Assembly: GCF_019977235.1 (NCBI RefSeq)
Contig: NZ_AP024646.1
Span: 5,146,001 to 5,210,000 of the forward strand
Direction: 5' to 3'
Length of the DNA stretch: 64,000 nt
Source: Arthrobacter sp. StoSoilB5
GTDB lineage: Bacteria > Actinomycetota > Actinomycetes > Actinomycetales > Micrococcaceae
This document shows positions 24,530-32,736 of this stretch, piece by piece; position 1 is the stretch's first letter; each line of letters starts with the position of its first letter. A program made the position numbers and the translations under genes. The notes beneath the pieces were generated by a model. That model did not search any database and was not told where the DNA came from. It was given only the letters and a program-made list of their open reading frames with translations.

Positions 24530-25441
24530 ATGAAGACCATAAGCAGGATCCAGGCTGCAGCCGCAGGGTTTGCAATGCTGGTGGCCCTCACCGGCTGTGG
24601 CGGGGCAACAAGCACCTCCCCAACAGATCCGAAAACGGCCGACATCTCCGAGGGCGTCCAGCCTGACGAAAAGGCAGTGAGCCTGTTGCCGGCGTCCTAT
24701 AAGGACAAGGGCGAACTGACGGTCGCCATGGACCTGCACTACCCGCCGACGACGTTCCTCGCCGAAGACAACTCGACGCCGATCGGCCTGAATCCGGACA
24801 TTGCCCGCCTGATAGCAAAGAAGCTCGGCCTGAAGCTGAAGTTCGAGAACACCGTCTTCGACACGATCATTCCGGGCATTGACGGTGGCCGCTACGACTT
24901 CACCGTCACCACCATGGCACCAACACCGGAGCGCCTGAAGGTCCTGGACATGATCGACTACTTCAAGGCAGGCAACTCCGTGGCAGTGAGCGCGGGAAAT
25001 CCGTTGAAACTCACCAACGAAACCCTGTGCGGCAAGAACATTGCCGTTACGGCCGGCTCCACAGGCCAACTCAAACGCCTCCCCGCCCTCTCGGAGCAGA
25101 CCTGCACCTCCAAGGGACAGCCAGCGATCAACGCCGTGACGCTGCCCAACGTCCAGGACGCCCTGACCCAGCTGGCGTCCAAGCGCATCGACGGCATCCT
25201 CTACGACACAACCTCCCTCGCTTGGGCCGAGAAGCAGCAGCCCAAATCGTTTACCATCCTGACCCCCCAGATCAACGTCGGCTCCAGCGACCTGACGGCT
25301 ATCGGACTGAAGAAGGGCTCTTCCCTGACCCCCGCCCTCCAGGCCGCCGTCCAATCCGTCCTGAACAGCCCGGAGTACAAGAAGTCCCTCTCGAATTGGG
25401 GCCTCGAATCCGGTGCCATCACCGATGCCAAGCTCAACTAG
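24530..25441 (+). CDS. Amino-acid-type ABC solute-binding lipoprotein, copy 2
   Basis: A 303-residue family 3 solute-binding lipoprotein with lipobox LTGC (Cys23). It is a clear paralogue of the protein at 17682; long segments are identical or nearly so (AVDL/MDL start of lobe 1, FENTxFDTIIPGIDGGRYDF, TNETLCGKN, SPEYKKSL). Differences lie mostly around residues expected to face the ligand and the late second lobe, so the two may bind related but different amines. It too lacks local permease or ATPase genes. AGGTACACC before ATG 24530 gives the ribosome site. Confidence 0.88.
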   Translation: MKTISRIQAAAAGFAMLVALTGCGGATSTSPTDPKTADISEGVQPDEKAVSLLPASYKDKGELTVAMDLHYPPTTFLAEDNSTPIGLNPDIARLIAKKLGLKLKFENTVFDTIIPGIDGGRYDFTVTTMAPTPERLKVLDMIDYFKAGNSVAVSAGNPLKLTNETLCGKNIAVTAGSTGQLKRLPALSEQTCTSKGQPAINAVTLPNVQDALTQLASKRIDGILYDTTSLAWAEKQQPKSFTILTPQINVGSSDLTAIGLKKGSSLTPALQAAVQSVLNSPEYKKSLSNWGLESGAITDAKLN

Positions 25442-25457
25442 GAGACGTACTCCCCTC

Positions 25458-26621
25458 ATGCAAACCATCAGTCACAGAAGCAAGGGCTTCGACGGAAAAC
25501 TCGCCGTCATCGGCCTGGGCAGCATCGGAAGCATGGCACTCTGGCAGGCCTCCCGGCTTTCCGATGCCGTAGTCGGTTTCGAAGCACACACCCCGGCCCA
25601 TGGACGCAGCGCCGTAGGCGGGGACACCCGGCTGTTCCGCATGATCTATCGAGGCAGCCCCGCGCACTACCCCATCCTGGAGCGCTCACGCGATCTTTGG
25701 GCGGAGCTGGAAGCGGAAACAGGACAGGACATCCTCACCCGCTGTGGCGGTCTCTCCATCGGCACCACCGATGGGACATACCTGCACAGCGTTCTGGAGA
25801 CTGCCCGGATCAACGGCGCTGCCCACCAGATCCTGGGCCGAGAGGAAATGGCCGAACGCTACCCGCAGCACAACCTCCGGGCTGATGACGCCGCGGTGTT
25901 CGACCCCAACGCCGGGGTCCTACGGACCGACCGGGCAGTAACTGCAGCAATTGCCGCTGCACAGGCCAACGACGCAACGGTCCTTAGTAACACTCCTGTT
26001 ACCAGCATCCGGGAAACCAGCGACGGCGTTGTGGTCACCTCCGGGGACACCTCCTGGACTTTCGAGAACGTCATCGTCGCCTCAGGGGGTTGGTCCCAGC
26101 GGCTCATGCCTGACTACCTGAAGGCGCACACCGAAACCCGCAGAGTTTTCCTGAGCTGGTTTGTTGCCCGCGACGCAGCCCAGTTCACACCGGAAAAGTT
26201 CCCCACTTTCAGCCGGATGTACGACGACCGCTCCATGTATGGGGCACCCGCAGTCGACGGCGTTACAGTCAAAGCCACCCTGGACGGCCGGGGCACGGTG
26301 ACAACTGACCCCGATGCTTTCCCCAGGGAGCTCACAACAGCCGAAATTGCCGACACTTTGGAAACCGTCAGCGAATTCCTCCCCGGCCTGGTTCCCAGCA
26401 TCGTCCGCTCCGACGCCTTCCCTGACCTCTACACCGAGGACCGGAACCCGCTGTTGGGCTGGCTCGGCGGGTCAAGCAGGATCTACTGCGCCACAGGCTT
26501 CTCCGGAGGCGGATTCAAAAACGCCACGGGCTTCGGCCACATCGCCGCGTACGAGTCGCTCGGCAAACACTCGCTCGACGGCCTGGAATTCGTACGCCCG
26601 GAACGGTTCAGGACGAGCTAG
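25458..26621 (+). CDS. Monomeric sarcosine oxidase / N-methyltryptophan oxidase-like flavoenzyme
   Basis: A 387-residue FAD oxidase of the MSOX/SolA family. Rossmann motif LAVIGLGSIGSMALW near residue 14; GDTRLFRMIYRG, the segment that contacts the flavin in MSOX; C-terminal YCATGFSGGGFKNATGFG. The cysteine that holds FAD covalently in MSOX (C-x-Y-T) appears replaced, the aligned stretch being PDLYTED, so FAD is probably not covalently linked in the usual way. Start ATG 25458 follows the solute-binding gene by 16 bases with GGAG in the gap. Likely substrate is a secondary amine or N-methyl amino acid. Confidence 0.83.
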   Translation: MQTISHRSKGFDGKLAVIGLGSIGSMALWQASRLSDAVVGFEAHTPAHGRSAVGGDTRLFRMIYRGSPAHYPILERSRDLWAELEAETGQDILTRCGGLSIGTTDGTYLHSVLETARINGAAHQILGREEMAERYPQHNLRADDAAVFDPNAGVLRTDRAVTAAIAAAQANDATVLSNTPVTSIRETSDGVVVTSGDTSWTFENVIVASGGWSQRLMPDYLKAHTETRRVFLSWFVARDAAQFTPEKFPTFSRMYDDRSMYGAPAVDGVTVKATLDGRGTVTTDPDAFPRELTTAEIADTLETVSEFLPGLVPSIVRSDAFPDLYTEDRNPLLGWLGGSSRIYCATGFSGGGFKNATGFGHIAAYESLGKHSLDGLEFVRPERFRTS

Positions 26622-26632
26622 CGCCGGTATAA

Positions 26633-26646
26633 TCGACAATCGACAA
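26633..26646. promoter_or_regulatory. Tandem TCGACAA half-sites before the GntR gene
   Basis: TCGACAA occurs twice in direct contact (26633-26639 and 26640-26646), just upstream of the AAAGGAGG ribosome site. The word is a half-site of the palindrome ATTGTCGACAAT found before the second HAD operon. This suggests autoregulation by the GntR protein. Confidence 0.5.
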
Positions 26647-26658
26647 AGGAGGCGGAAT

Positions 26659-27372
26659 ATGGACCGCAAGTTCACGTGGCAGGAACAGCGGATGACGACG
26701 CCGGACGGTGTCTACCGCGTACTCCGCACCGCCATCCTGAACGGAACAGTGCCTCCAGGGGAACAACTTCGCGAGACGCACATCGCCGCAGACCTCGGTA
26801 TCAGTCGGTCCCCGCTGCGTGAAGCGCTGACCAAACTTGAGGAGGAAGGGCTGGTGGTCAAGATCCCCTTCCGGGGGTCCTTCGTCGTGGAAGTCAGTGC
26901 TCGCGACGTCGCAGAAATCGCGTCGATCCGAGTACTCGTCGAGCCCTATGCTGCCGAGCTCTCGGCGCCCACCCTGCGGGGTCCCGAGCGGCTCCGGCTC
27001 AAGCAAACCATCGAGGAACTGTACCGGGCCACCGACACCAACGACATCCCCGCCAGCATTGACGCCCACCTTCGTTTCCACAGGCTCTTCTACGAATTTT
27101 CGGGGAACACCGCGCTGCGAAACATGTGGACCGGGTGGGAGAACAAGCTGCGTCTCTATCTGGCGGTCGATCACCGTACTTATAGCGACCTACACGACAT
27201 CGCTGTTGAGCACGAGAAATTAGCTGAGCTTGCTCTGGCAGGAGACTTTGATGCCTTCCGCCAGGAAATGGTCAGCCAATTCCAGAATGCTCTCCACGAA
27301 GAACCTCTACAGCAGAAAATAACCGGGGCAGAAGTAAACGGGCCTTCTGCGACGCCTCGGGCCGTGCCTTAG
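26659..27372 (+). CDS. GntR family regulator (FadR/FCD subfamily)
   Basis: A 237-residue regulator. N-terminal winged helix (VYRVLRTAILNGTVPPGEQLRETHIAADLGISRSPLREAL, about 18-62) and C-terminal all-helical FCD domain with the metal-ligand helices (HLRFHRLFYEFSGN and HDIAVEHEKLAELALAGDFDA). ATG 26659 has AAAGGAGG upstream. Operator-like sites with its expected consensus lie before its own gene and before the HAD operons at 14420 and 19898, so it may control the whole amine-catabolic region from 14287 to 26621. Confidence 0.88.
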   Translation: MDRKFTWQEQRMTTPDGVYRVLRTAILNGTVPPGEQLRETHIAADLGISRSPLREALTKLEEEGLVVKIPFRGSFVVEVSARDVAEIASIRVLVEPYAAELSAPTLRGPERLRLKQTIEELYRATDTNDIPASIDAHLRFHRLFYEFSGNTALRNMWTGWENKLRLYLAVDHRTYSDLHDIAVEHEKLAELALAGDFDAFRQEMVSQFQNALHEEPLQQKITGAEVNGPSATPRAVP

Positions 27373-27569
27373 TCCACAAACTCCGACTGGGTCTCGATGA
27401 AGTCCCAGTCGGCCGGCGTCAGCACGCCGCTGACCTTTTCCGGATGGGGCCCGCCAGCCTCGGCAATATGCTGGAGCACCTGCAAGGGAAGTTCCTCTGC
27501 GCGCAGGTTTTCACGCAGCCATTCCTTGCTGTCCAAGTGCAGGTCCAGCCACCACATGAAAATTTCCAT
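27369..27569 (-). CDS. Small hypothetical protein
   Basis: A 66-residue acidic protein (MEIFMWWLDLHLDSKEW...). Its stop overlaps the last codons of the convergent GntR gene by 4 bases. A GGAAGG element lies about 9 bases before ATG 27569. The sequence has one amphipathic helix region (EWLRENLRAEELPLQVLQHIAEAGG) and no cysteine. I do not recognise a family. It is antisense-free apart from the small overlap and has coding-like composition, so it is probably real. Confidence 0.6.
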   Translation of the reverse strand: MEIFMWWLDLHLDSKEWLRENLRAEELPLQVLQHIAEAGGPHPEKVSGVLTPADWDFIETQSEFVD

Positions 27570-27716
27570 CGCAGACCACCTTCCTTCGGATTAACCGTAG
27601 GCCCGGGCTGGTGCTGCTACAAGAGTCCGCGTCCAACAACCCTTGTGGCGAGGGCCGGAGCAGGGCCAATCTGTACGTAGGGCCCGGCTATGCCAGGAAC
27701 CACAGAAGGATCCGCG

Positions 27717-30266
27717 ATGGACTGTGACATCGAGCTGGAAATCACTACCGGCTCTGCACGCGGCGAATATACGGTGCACGTGGTCCGTGCACCGGCGGGA
27801 GGCCACGCTTCCGGAATGTTCACCTTGGACGTTGACGACATCCAGGACCGGCTCCCCCAACTCGAAGCCACGGTCCTTGCGTCCGCTGTCGCAGCCCGAA
27901 GAACCCTGCCCGTCGCCGAAGCAGCGGTCCGCGAAGTTGGCCAGCAATTGTTCCAGGCTCTCTTTACCCGCGAGGTCTACGGCACGTACAGAGCCAGCCT
28001 CGGCGCCGCGCAGCATGCAGGCCAGCAACTCAGGGTAGTCCTAAGGCTCGCGGCTCCAGAGCTTGCCACCATGCCATGGGAAACCCTCTTCGACCCCGAA
28101 ACCGAAACGTACTTGTGCCAAACAGAACCCCTGTTGAGGCACATCCCTGCCCCCGATTACAACCAGAATCCCCTGGACGTCGCCCCTCCCTTGAGAATCC
28201 TGGGCATTGTCGCCTCACCACGGGACCTCCCGACGCTGGACGTGCAAGCTGAGAAAGAACACTTGGGCAGGGCACTGGCCGGTCCCGTCGCGGAAGGCCG
28301 GGTGGAACTTGTCTGGTCCAGGAGCGGAACCTGGGACGACATCCAGTCAATGTTGCTCGCCGGCCCGTGGCACGTGGTCCACTTTGTGGGCCATGGCGAT
28401 TACGATTCCCGCACCGACGAGGGAAGGATCGCCCTGGTTGGCCCCGACGGCAGGGCAGCGATGGTCCGCGCCGTTCGGCTCATGGCCCTGCTGAGTGTCG
28501 CAGCACCACGCCCCCGCCTCGTTGTGCTGAACTCGTGCTCGTCCGGGGAGATGGGTCAATCGGATCTCTTCTCGGGCACCGCTTCGGCGCTGGTCAGGAG
28601 CGGTATCGGCGCTGTCGCGGCCATGCAGTTCGCCATCAGCGACTCCGCCGCAATCGCCTTCGCTCATGGCTTCTACGCCGCGATCGCCAACGGCCGGACA
28701 GTGGACGAGGCCGCCCGCGTCGGCCGGATCTCCGTGATGGCGAGTCCCGATGGCACCTTGGAGTGGGTCACCCCGGCCCTCTACGTTCGCGGCGGCACCA
28801 CGCAACTGTTCACGCTCAAAGGCACGCCACGCGCTTCCGTGCCGCTCGAAAGTACGACGCCGGGACGCACCTCGGGCGCCGCCGGCACCGCAGGGGATCC
28901 AGGCGTTAACGTGGGACCGGTCGAGGTTGACGCCGGCGCAGCCCGGGCAGCCCAGGCCAACGCCGAACACGCCATGAAGCGCGCCCAATTGCGAGCCCTG
29001 TATGTGCAGGCCTCCGCCGAATTGAGGGCGCGAAGGTACGAGCAAGCTGTTGAGTTGTTCAGCGACCTCCTGATGCTGGAACCCGAATACCGTGATGCCA
29101 CCGCACTCCGTGACAACGCCCAGGAACGCTTGGAATTGTCCGGAGCGTACCGTGATGCTTTGGCCGCTGAAGAAGCCGGCGATTGGCTGGCCGCAGCAGA
29201 TGGCTTCGCCCGCGTCCAGGACGACCCCGCCTACCCCGATGCCGCGGCCCGTCGAAAGGACTGCGAGCGCAGGCAACGCGTGGCGGACCTGCAGGGCGAG
29301 CTCCGCTATCACTCGTCGTTGGGCTCATGGGAAACCGTGGTGGACGTCTCGAATGAGCTGGCCACCCTGGACCCCGGCGCCGCCGACCCCGACGGACTCG
29401 CCACGGCAGCCAGGGCCCAGCTAACCAAGGCGACCCCGCCGGAACCACCACCCGCTGCAGAACCACCATCGGAAGAGCAGCCGACGGAGCACCACGGGTC
29501 CTACACTGCCTTCGAGCCTCCGCCGGAGCCCGCGCGCCAGCCCGGAATGTCTGCGATCCAAGCCACCGGCCCGGGCCAGCCCACGGCACCAAGCAGCCCG
29601 TCGCCGTCGTACGCCGCGCCCAAGGCCACAAACCCGCGGACCGAAAGGCCGCCGTCGAACGCCAAAAACGGCACTAAGTCTCCAGCCGGGCCACCGGCCT
29701 GGGTTCCCTTGACGTGGGGCGCGGCGGCGCTGACCCTGGCGGGCCTGATCGGAGCATGCTTCGCGGTCTACTTCATCTGGATCGACGACAACTACTGGTA
29801 CGAGAGCGGCGGAGATGGCTCCCTCCGGATCGTCTACGGTCTGATCGCTCCGTTCGGATACCTCATGCTCGCTGTGGCGGGATTGCCCGAGCGGACCGTC
29901 CTGGGCCGCACGGTCATGGCCGGGCTGGTAGTTTCCCATGCAGTGTTCGGCCTGTCGGGTCTGAATTACGCAGTGGAAGCAACAGCGGTGGCAGGAAGCT
30001 TCGCCGTAGCCGGGGTGGGCCTGTGGGCGGGGGTCCTGGCGCTTAGGTCCCAGCCGGGCAGGAACCTTGGATGGCTGTTGTTGCTCGCCACTGTCTCCGT
30101 GCCCCTCGTCTGGATCCAGGACAAGGGAACCTTCATGGAGTCCTGGTATCGGACGCAGGCGTACTTCGCACTGGTCCAGCTTCTGGTGCTGGGCGCCGCG
30201 GGGACGGGGATGCTGGTGGCGGCCCGCCGCCTGCGCACGCCCTCGCCGGAAAGGACATCATCATGA
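27717..30266 (+). CDS. CHAT-domain (caspase-like) protease with TPR-like and six-helix membrane region
   Basis: An 849-residue protein. Residues about 100-370 are a CHAT domain, the caspase/separase-like peptidase fold: catalytic His226 in HFVGHGD and Cys274 in LNSCSSG, with MPWETLFD and the FSGTASALVRSGIGAVAAMQFAISD segment typical of the family. Residues about 395-590 are helical, with TPR-like units (ASAELRARRYEQAVELFSDLLMLEP). A Pro/Ser-rich linker (about 600-655) leads to about six membrane helices to the end. ATG 27717 is preferred over 27690 because GAAGGA lies 7 bases before it. Its stop overlaps the start of the Trypco1 gene. It may be a membrane-anchored effector or sensor of a conflict/defence system. 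Confidence 0.85.
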   Translation: MDCDIELEITTGSARGEYTVHVVRAPAGGHASGMFTLDVDDIQDRLPQLEATVLASAVAARRTLPVAEAAVREVGQQLFQALFTREVYGTYRASLGAAQHAGQQLRVVLRLAAPELATMPWETLFDPETETYLCQTEPLLRHIPAPDYNQNPLDVAPPLRILGIVASPRDLPTLDVQAEKEHLGRALAGPVAEGRVELVWSRSGTWDDIQSMLLAGPWHVVHFVGHGDYDSRTDEGRIALVGPDGRAAMVRAVRLMALLSVAAPRPRLVVLNSCSSGEMGQSDLFSGTASALVRSGIGAVAAMQFAISDSAAIAFAHGFYAAIANGRTVDEAARVGRISVMASPDGTLEWVTPALYVRGGTTQLFTLKGTPRASVPLESTTPGRTSGAAGTAGDPGVNVGPVEVDAGAARAAQANAEHAMKRAQLRALYVQASAELRARRYEQAVELFSDLLMLEPEYRDATALRDNAQERLELSGAYRDALAAEEAGDWLAAADGFARVQDDPAYPDAAARRKDCERRQRVADLQGELRYHSSLGSWETVVDVSNELATLDPGAADPDGLATAARAQLTKATPPEPPPAAEPPSEEQPTEHHGSYTAFEPPPEPARQPGMSAIQATGPGQPTAPSSPSPSYAAPKATNPRTERPPSNAKNGTKSPAGPPAWVPLTWGAAALTLAGLIGACFAVYFIWIDDNYWYESGGDGSLRIVYGLIAPFGYLMLAVAGLPERTVLGRTVMAGLVVSHAVFGLSGLNYAVEATAVAGSFAVAGVGLWAGVLALRSQPGRNLGWLLLLATVSVPLVWIQDKGTFMESWYRTQAYFALVQLLVLGAAGTGMLVAARRLRTPSPERTSS

Positions 30267-30607
30267 GCCACTTGGTTGAGTTCGCCACCGACGACGGCGG
30301 CACGGTAGTTGTGGAGGTCGCGAGCACCGCCGGGAGCATCGTGACCCGGGGTGGCGATCATGCGGGGGATCATTCCGGCGTCTTCGCGAGGGCCCAGCAG
30401 ACGTTCCAGCGAGCCTTGGAACATGTTCGACCCGCTGTCCAGGGCGTGATAGACGAGCTGCTGAGCCTGGAGAACCGGCCGGACGAGGTCAGCGTGGAGT
30501 TCGGCATAGATCTCCACGCCGAGGCAGGGGCGTTTATCGCGTCGGCGAGCACGGCGTCGAACTTCAAAGTGCGGCTGACGTGGAACAAGCCGGCCGATCC
30601 CAACTAG
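30263..30607 (+). CDS. Trypco1 (CU044_2847 family) protein
   Basis: A 114-residue small domain. It begins LVEFATDDGGTVVVEV, has the helical stretch FARAQQTFQRALEHVRPAVQGVIDELLSLENRPDEVSVEFGI and ends HAEAGAFIASASTASNFKVRLTW, the full pattern of the trypsin-co-occurring domain 1 (CU044_2847) family. Such domains are found beside trypsin-like or caspase-like proteases and NTPases in predicted bacterial conflict systems. ATG 30263 overlaps the CHAT gene stop (ATGA), so the two are translationally coupled. It may regulate or present a substrate to the CHAT protease; that is inference. Confidence 0.85.
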   Translation: MSHLVEFATDDGGTVVVEVASTAGSIVTRGGDHAGDHSGVFARAQQTFQRALEHVRPAVQGVIDELLSLENRPDEVSVEFGIDLHAEAGAFIASASTASNFKVRLTWNKPADPN

Positions 30608-30660
30608 CCCGGGTGGGCAGACAGCCTGTTCAAGGACACCTCGCGGCGCAACAATAAGGT

Positions 30661-31167
30661 ATGGCTGCGGAGAATTTCAGCGGACGGATTCCTTTGGTTG
30701 TCGGCGTCCTGCCCGACCAGCATGTGGAGGTGCTGCAAACGGCGCGGACCCTGGCTGAACAACTCGGCGTGCCGCTGGTTTGTGCGTATGTTGACGAGGC
30801 AAGCTACCTCGTTGAATGGGATCCGGCCCGGGAGACCCACCGGATGTCCCTGCATCCGGAGAAGGACGACGAGGATTTCGCGGCGGTCCGAAGCGATCTG
30901 GGCAAAGTCATCGGCGAGGCCATGGACGGCGGCTCAACGGATTGGACTCTGCGTTTGCTGGCTGGAGATCCCGCCCGCGCCTTGGGCCGGCTCGCCGAGG
31001 ACATCCATGCCTCGATGATCATTGTCGGTACGCCGGAGCCTGGCCTGGGACACCGTATTTCCGAGGCTTTGAACGGATCGGTTGCGGCATGGCTGAGCCA
31101 CCACCAGCGGCGGCCCGTGCTGATCGTGCCGCAGAAAAAGCCGCAGGAAGCTGCCCGTAAAAACTAA
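30661..31167 (+). CDS. Universal stress protein (UspA family)
   Basis: A 168-residue single-Usp-domain protein. It starts with a beta strand (IPLVVGVLPDQHVEVLQTARTLAEQLGVPLVCAYVD) and ends with the ATP-binding type pattern GTPEPGLGHRISEALNGSVAAWLSHHQRRPVLIVP, close to G-x2-G-x9-G-S. A short AAGG lies before ATG 30661. It is followed by a strong terminator and is likely a separate unit from the CHAT pair, 53 bases upstream, although read-through is possible. Confidence 0.88.
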   Translation: MAAENFSGRIPLVVGVLPDQHVEVLQTARTLAEQLGVPLVCAYVDEASYLVEWDPARETHRMSLHPEKDDEDFAAVRSDLGKVIGEAMDGGSTDWTLRLLAGDPARALGRLAEDIHASMIIVGTPEPGLGHRISEALNGSVAAWLSHHQRRPVLIVPQKKPQEAARKN

Positions 31168-31258
31168 AGCGAAAGTACTTATTCGAGGTGGTGGCAATGC
31201 CGTCCCGCCCAACGTAGAGTGATTACTGCAGGACGGCGAAAGCACCTGCTTAAAGACC

Positions 31259-31297
31259 GCTCCGGAGTGCGTATCCCCCAATAACGCACTCCGGAGC
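31259..31297 (+). terminator. Rho-independent terminator
   Basis: A perfect 14-bp stem (31259-31272 with 31284-31297), an 11-base loop, then TCTTTGTTT. It ends transcription from the universal stress protein gene and lies between it and the convergent permease gene. Confidence 0.85.
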
Positions 31298-31321
31298 TCT
31301 TTGTTTAACCCGCTGCCCCCG

Positions 31322-32713
31322 CTACCTCACGAACGTGTAGAGCAGCGCCGCCATACCGAATCCCACAATGGACAGCACCGTTTCCAGCACGGTCCAGGTC
31401 TTCAGGGTGTCCTTGACGGACATGTTGAAGTACTTGGAGATGATCCAGAAGCCGCCGTCGTTCACGTGGCTGGCGATGATGGAGCCGGAGGAGATGGCCA
31501 CCACGATCAACGCGAGCTGCGGCTGGGAGTAACCGGACGCCAGGCTCGGGGCCAGGATGCCGCCGGTCGTTACGATCGCCACTGTTGCCGAGCCCTGCGC
31601 AATGCGCATGCCTGCACTGATGACGAACGCGGAAAGGATGATCGGCAGGCCGGCCTGGGCCAGCGAGTCCGCCACAGCCTTGCCAACACCCGTCGCCGAG
31701 AGCACCGCGCCGAAGAAAGCACCGGCGCCAACAACCAGCAGGATCATGCCCACGGGACGCAGTGAGGAGCCAGTGATTTCGCTGAGTTCGGCGGAGCTCA
31801 TGCCGCGTCGGATACCCAGGAGCCACATGGCCAGCAGCACGGCAACGGTCAGCGCAATGGCCGGGTTACCGAAGAACTGGAGGATGTCCCGGAAAACACC
31901 GGGAGGAGCACAGATGTTGCCGAAGGTACCACCGAGGATGAGGATCATGGGCAGGCCGATGGCCAACAGCACCAGTCCGATGGACGGCTCGTGGCCGCGG
32001 GCTTCCTCGGCCTCGGGAACGATGCGGTCCTCGGGCACGGTAACCATGACACGCCTGCCGATCCACGTGCCCCACAAAATACCGGAAGCGAACCAGGCCG
32101 GGATGCCGCAGATGAGGCCCATGAGGATGATCCAACCAAGGTCAACATGGAACAGGCCGGCGGCAGCAACGGGTCCGGGGTGCGGAGGCAGGAAGGCGTG
32201 CGTCACGGACAGGCCAGCCAGCAACGGAAGTGCATACAGTGCCAGCGACTTACCGCCGCGAACAGCAGCGACGTAAACCAACGGCGCCAGGACGAAGATG
32301 CCGATATCGAAGAACACCGGGATACCCAGCACAAAGCCGGTGATACCCATGGCGAGTGGAGTGCCCTTTTCGCCGAAGATCTTCACGAGCCTGCCGAGCA
32401 GCACTTCCGCGCCACCAGAGCGTTCGAGGATGGCACCGAGCACCGTACCAAGGCCGATGATCACTGTGATGTGGCCAAGGATGCCGGCGAAGCCCTTCTC
32501 AATCAGGGCGTCACTGCTCTTGGTGGCCGAGCCGACCAGCGCCTCCACTGAGACCCCACCCACCAAAGCCACGATCACGCCGGTTCCCACGAGGGCGATG
32601 AACGGTTCGAGCTTGACCTTGATGATCAGGAACAGCAGGAGGGCGATGCCCGCGCCTGCCAGGAGGAGCAGGCCGGCGGTGTCGTGCCGCAGCCATTCGA
32701 GGAATTCATTCAT
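31322..32713 (-). CDS. GntP family gluconate-type H+ symporter
   Basis: A 463-residue permease of the GntP/gluconate transporter family, with about 12-14 hydrophobic segments. Typical motifs: LGTVLGAILERSGGAEVL, GFVLGIPVFFDIGIFVLAPLV, THAFLPPHPGPVAAA, and FVISAGMRIAQGSATVAIVTTGGILAP. It is the last gene of a minus-strand operon with KDPG aldolase, a deacylase and a PLP dehydratase. In this setting the substrate is more likely an acylated amino-sugar acid or other sugar acid than gluconate itself. Confidence 0.9.
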   Translation of the reverse strand: MNEFLEWLRHDTAGLLLLAGAGIALLLFLIIKVKLEPFIALVGTGVIVALVGGVSVEALVGSATKSSDALIEKGFAGILGHITVIIGLGTVLGAILERSGGAEVLLGRLVKIFGEKGTPLAMGITGFVLGIPVFFDIGIFVLAPLVYVAAVRGGKSLALYALPLLAGLSVTHAFLPPHPGPVAAAGLFHVDLGWIILMGLICGIPAWFASGILWGTWIGRRVMVTVPEDRIVPEAEEARGHEPSIGLVLLAIGLPMILILGGTFGNICAPPGVFRDILQFFGNPAIALTVAVLLAMWLLGIRRGMSSAELSEITGSSLRPVGMILLVVGAGAFFGAVLSATGVGKAVADSLAQAGLPIILSAFVISAGMRIAQGSATVAIVTTGGILAPSLASGYSQPQLALIVVAISSGSIIASHVNDGGFWIISKYFNMSVKDTLKTWTVLETVLSIVGFGMAALLYTFVR

Positions 32714-32736
32714 GGGCGTTTCTTTCTGGGTAAGTC

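Noticed and set aside
17682..25441. A complete amino-acid ABC transporter in the amine region
   Set aside because: Only two solute-binding lipoprotein genes are present; no permease or ATPase gene can be found between 14420 and 27372.
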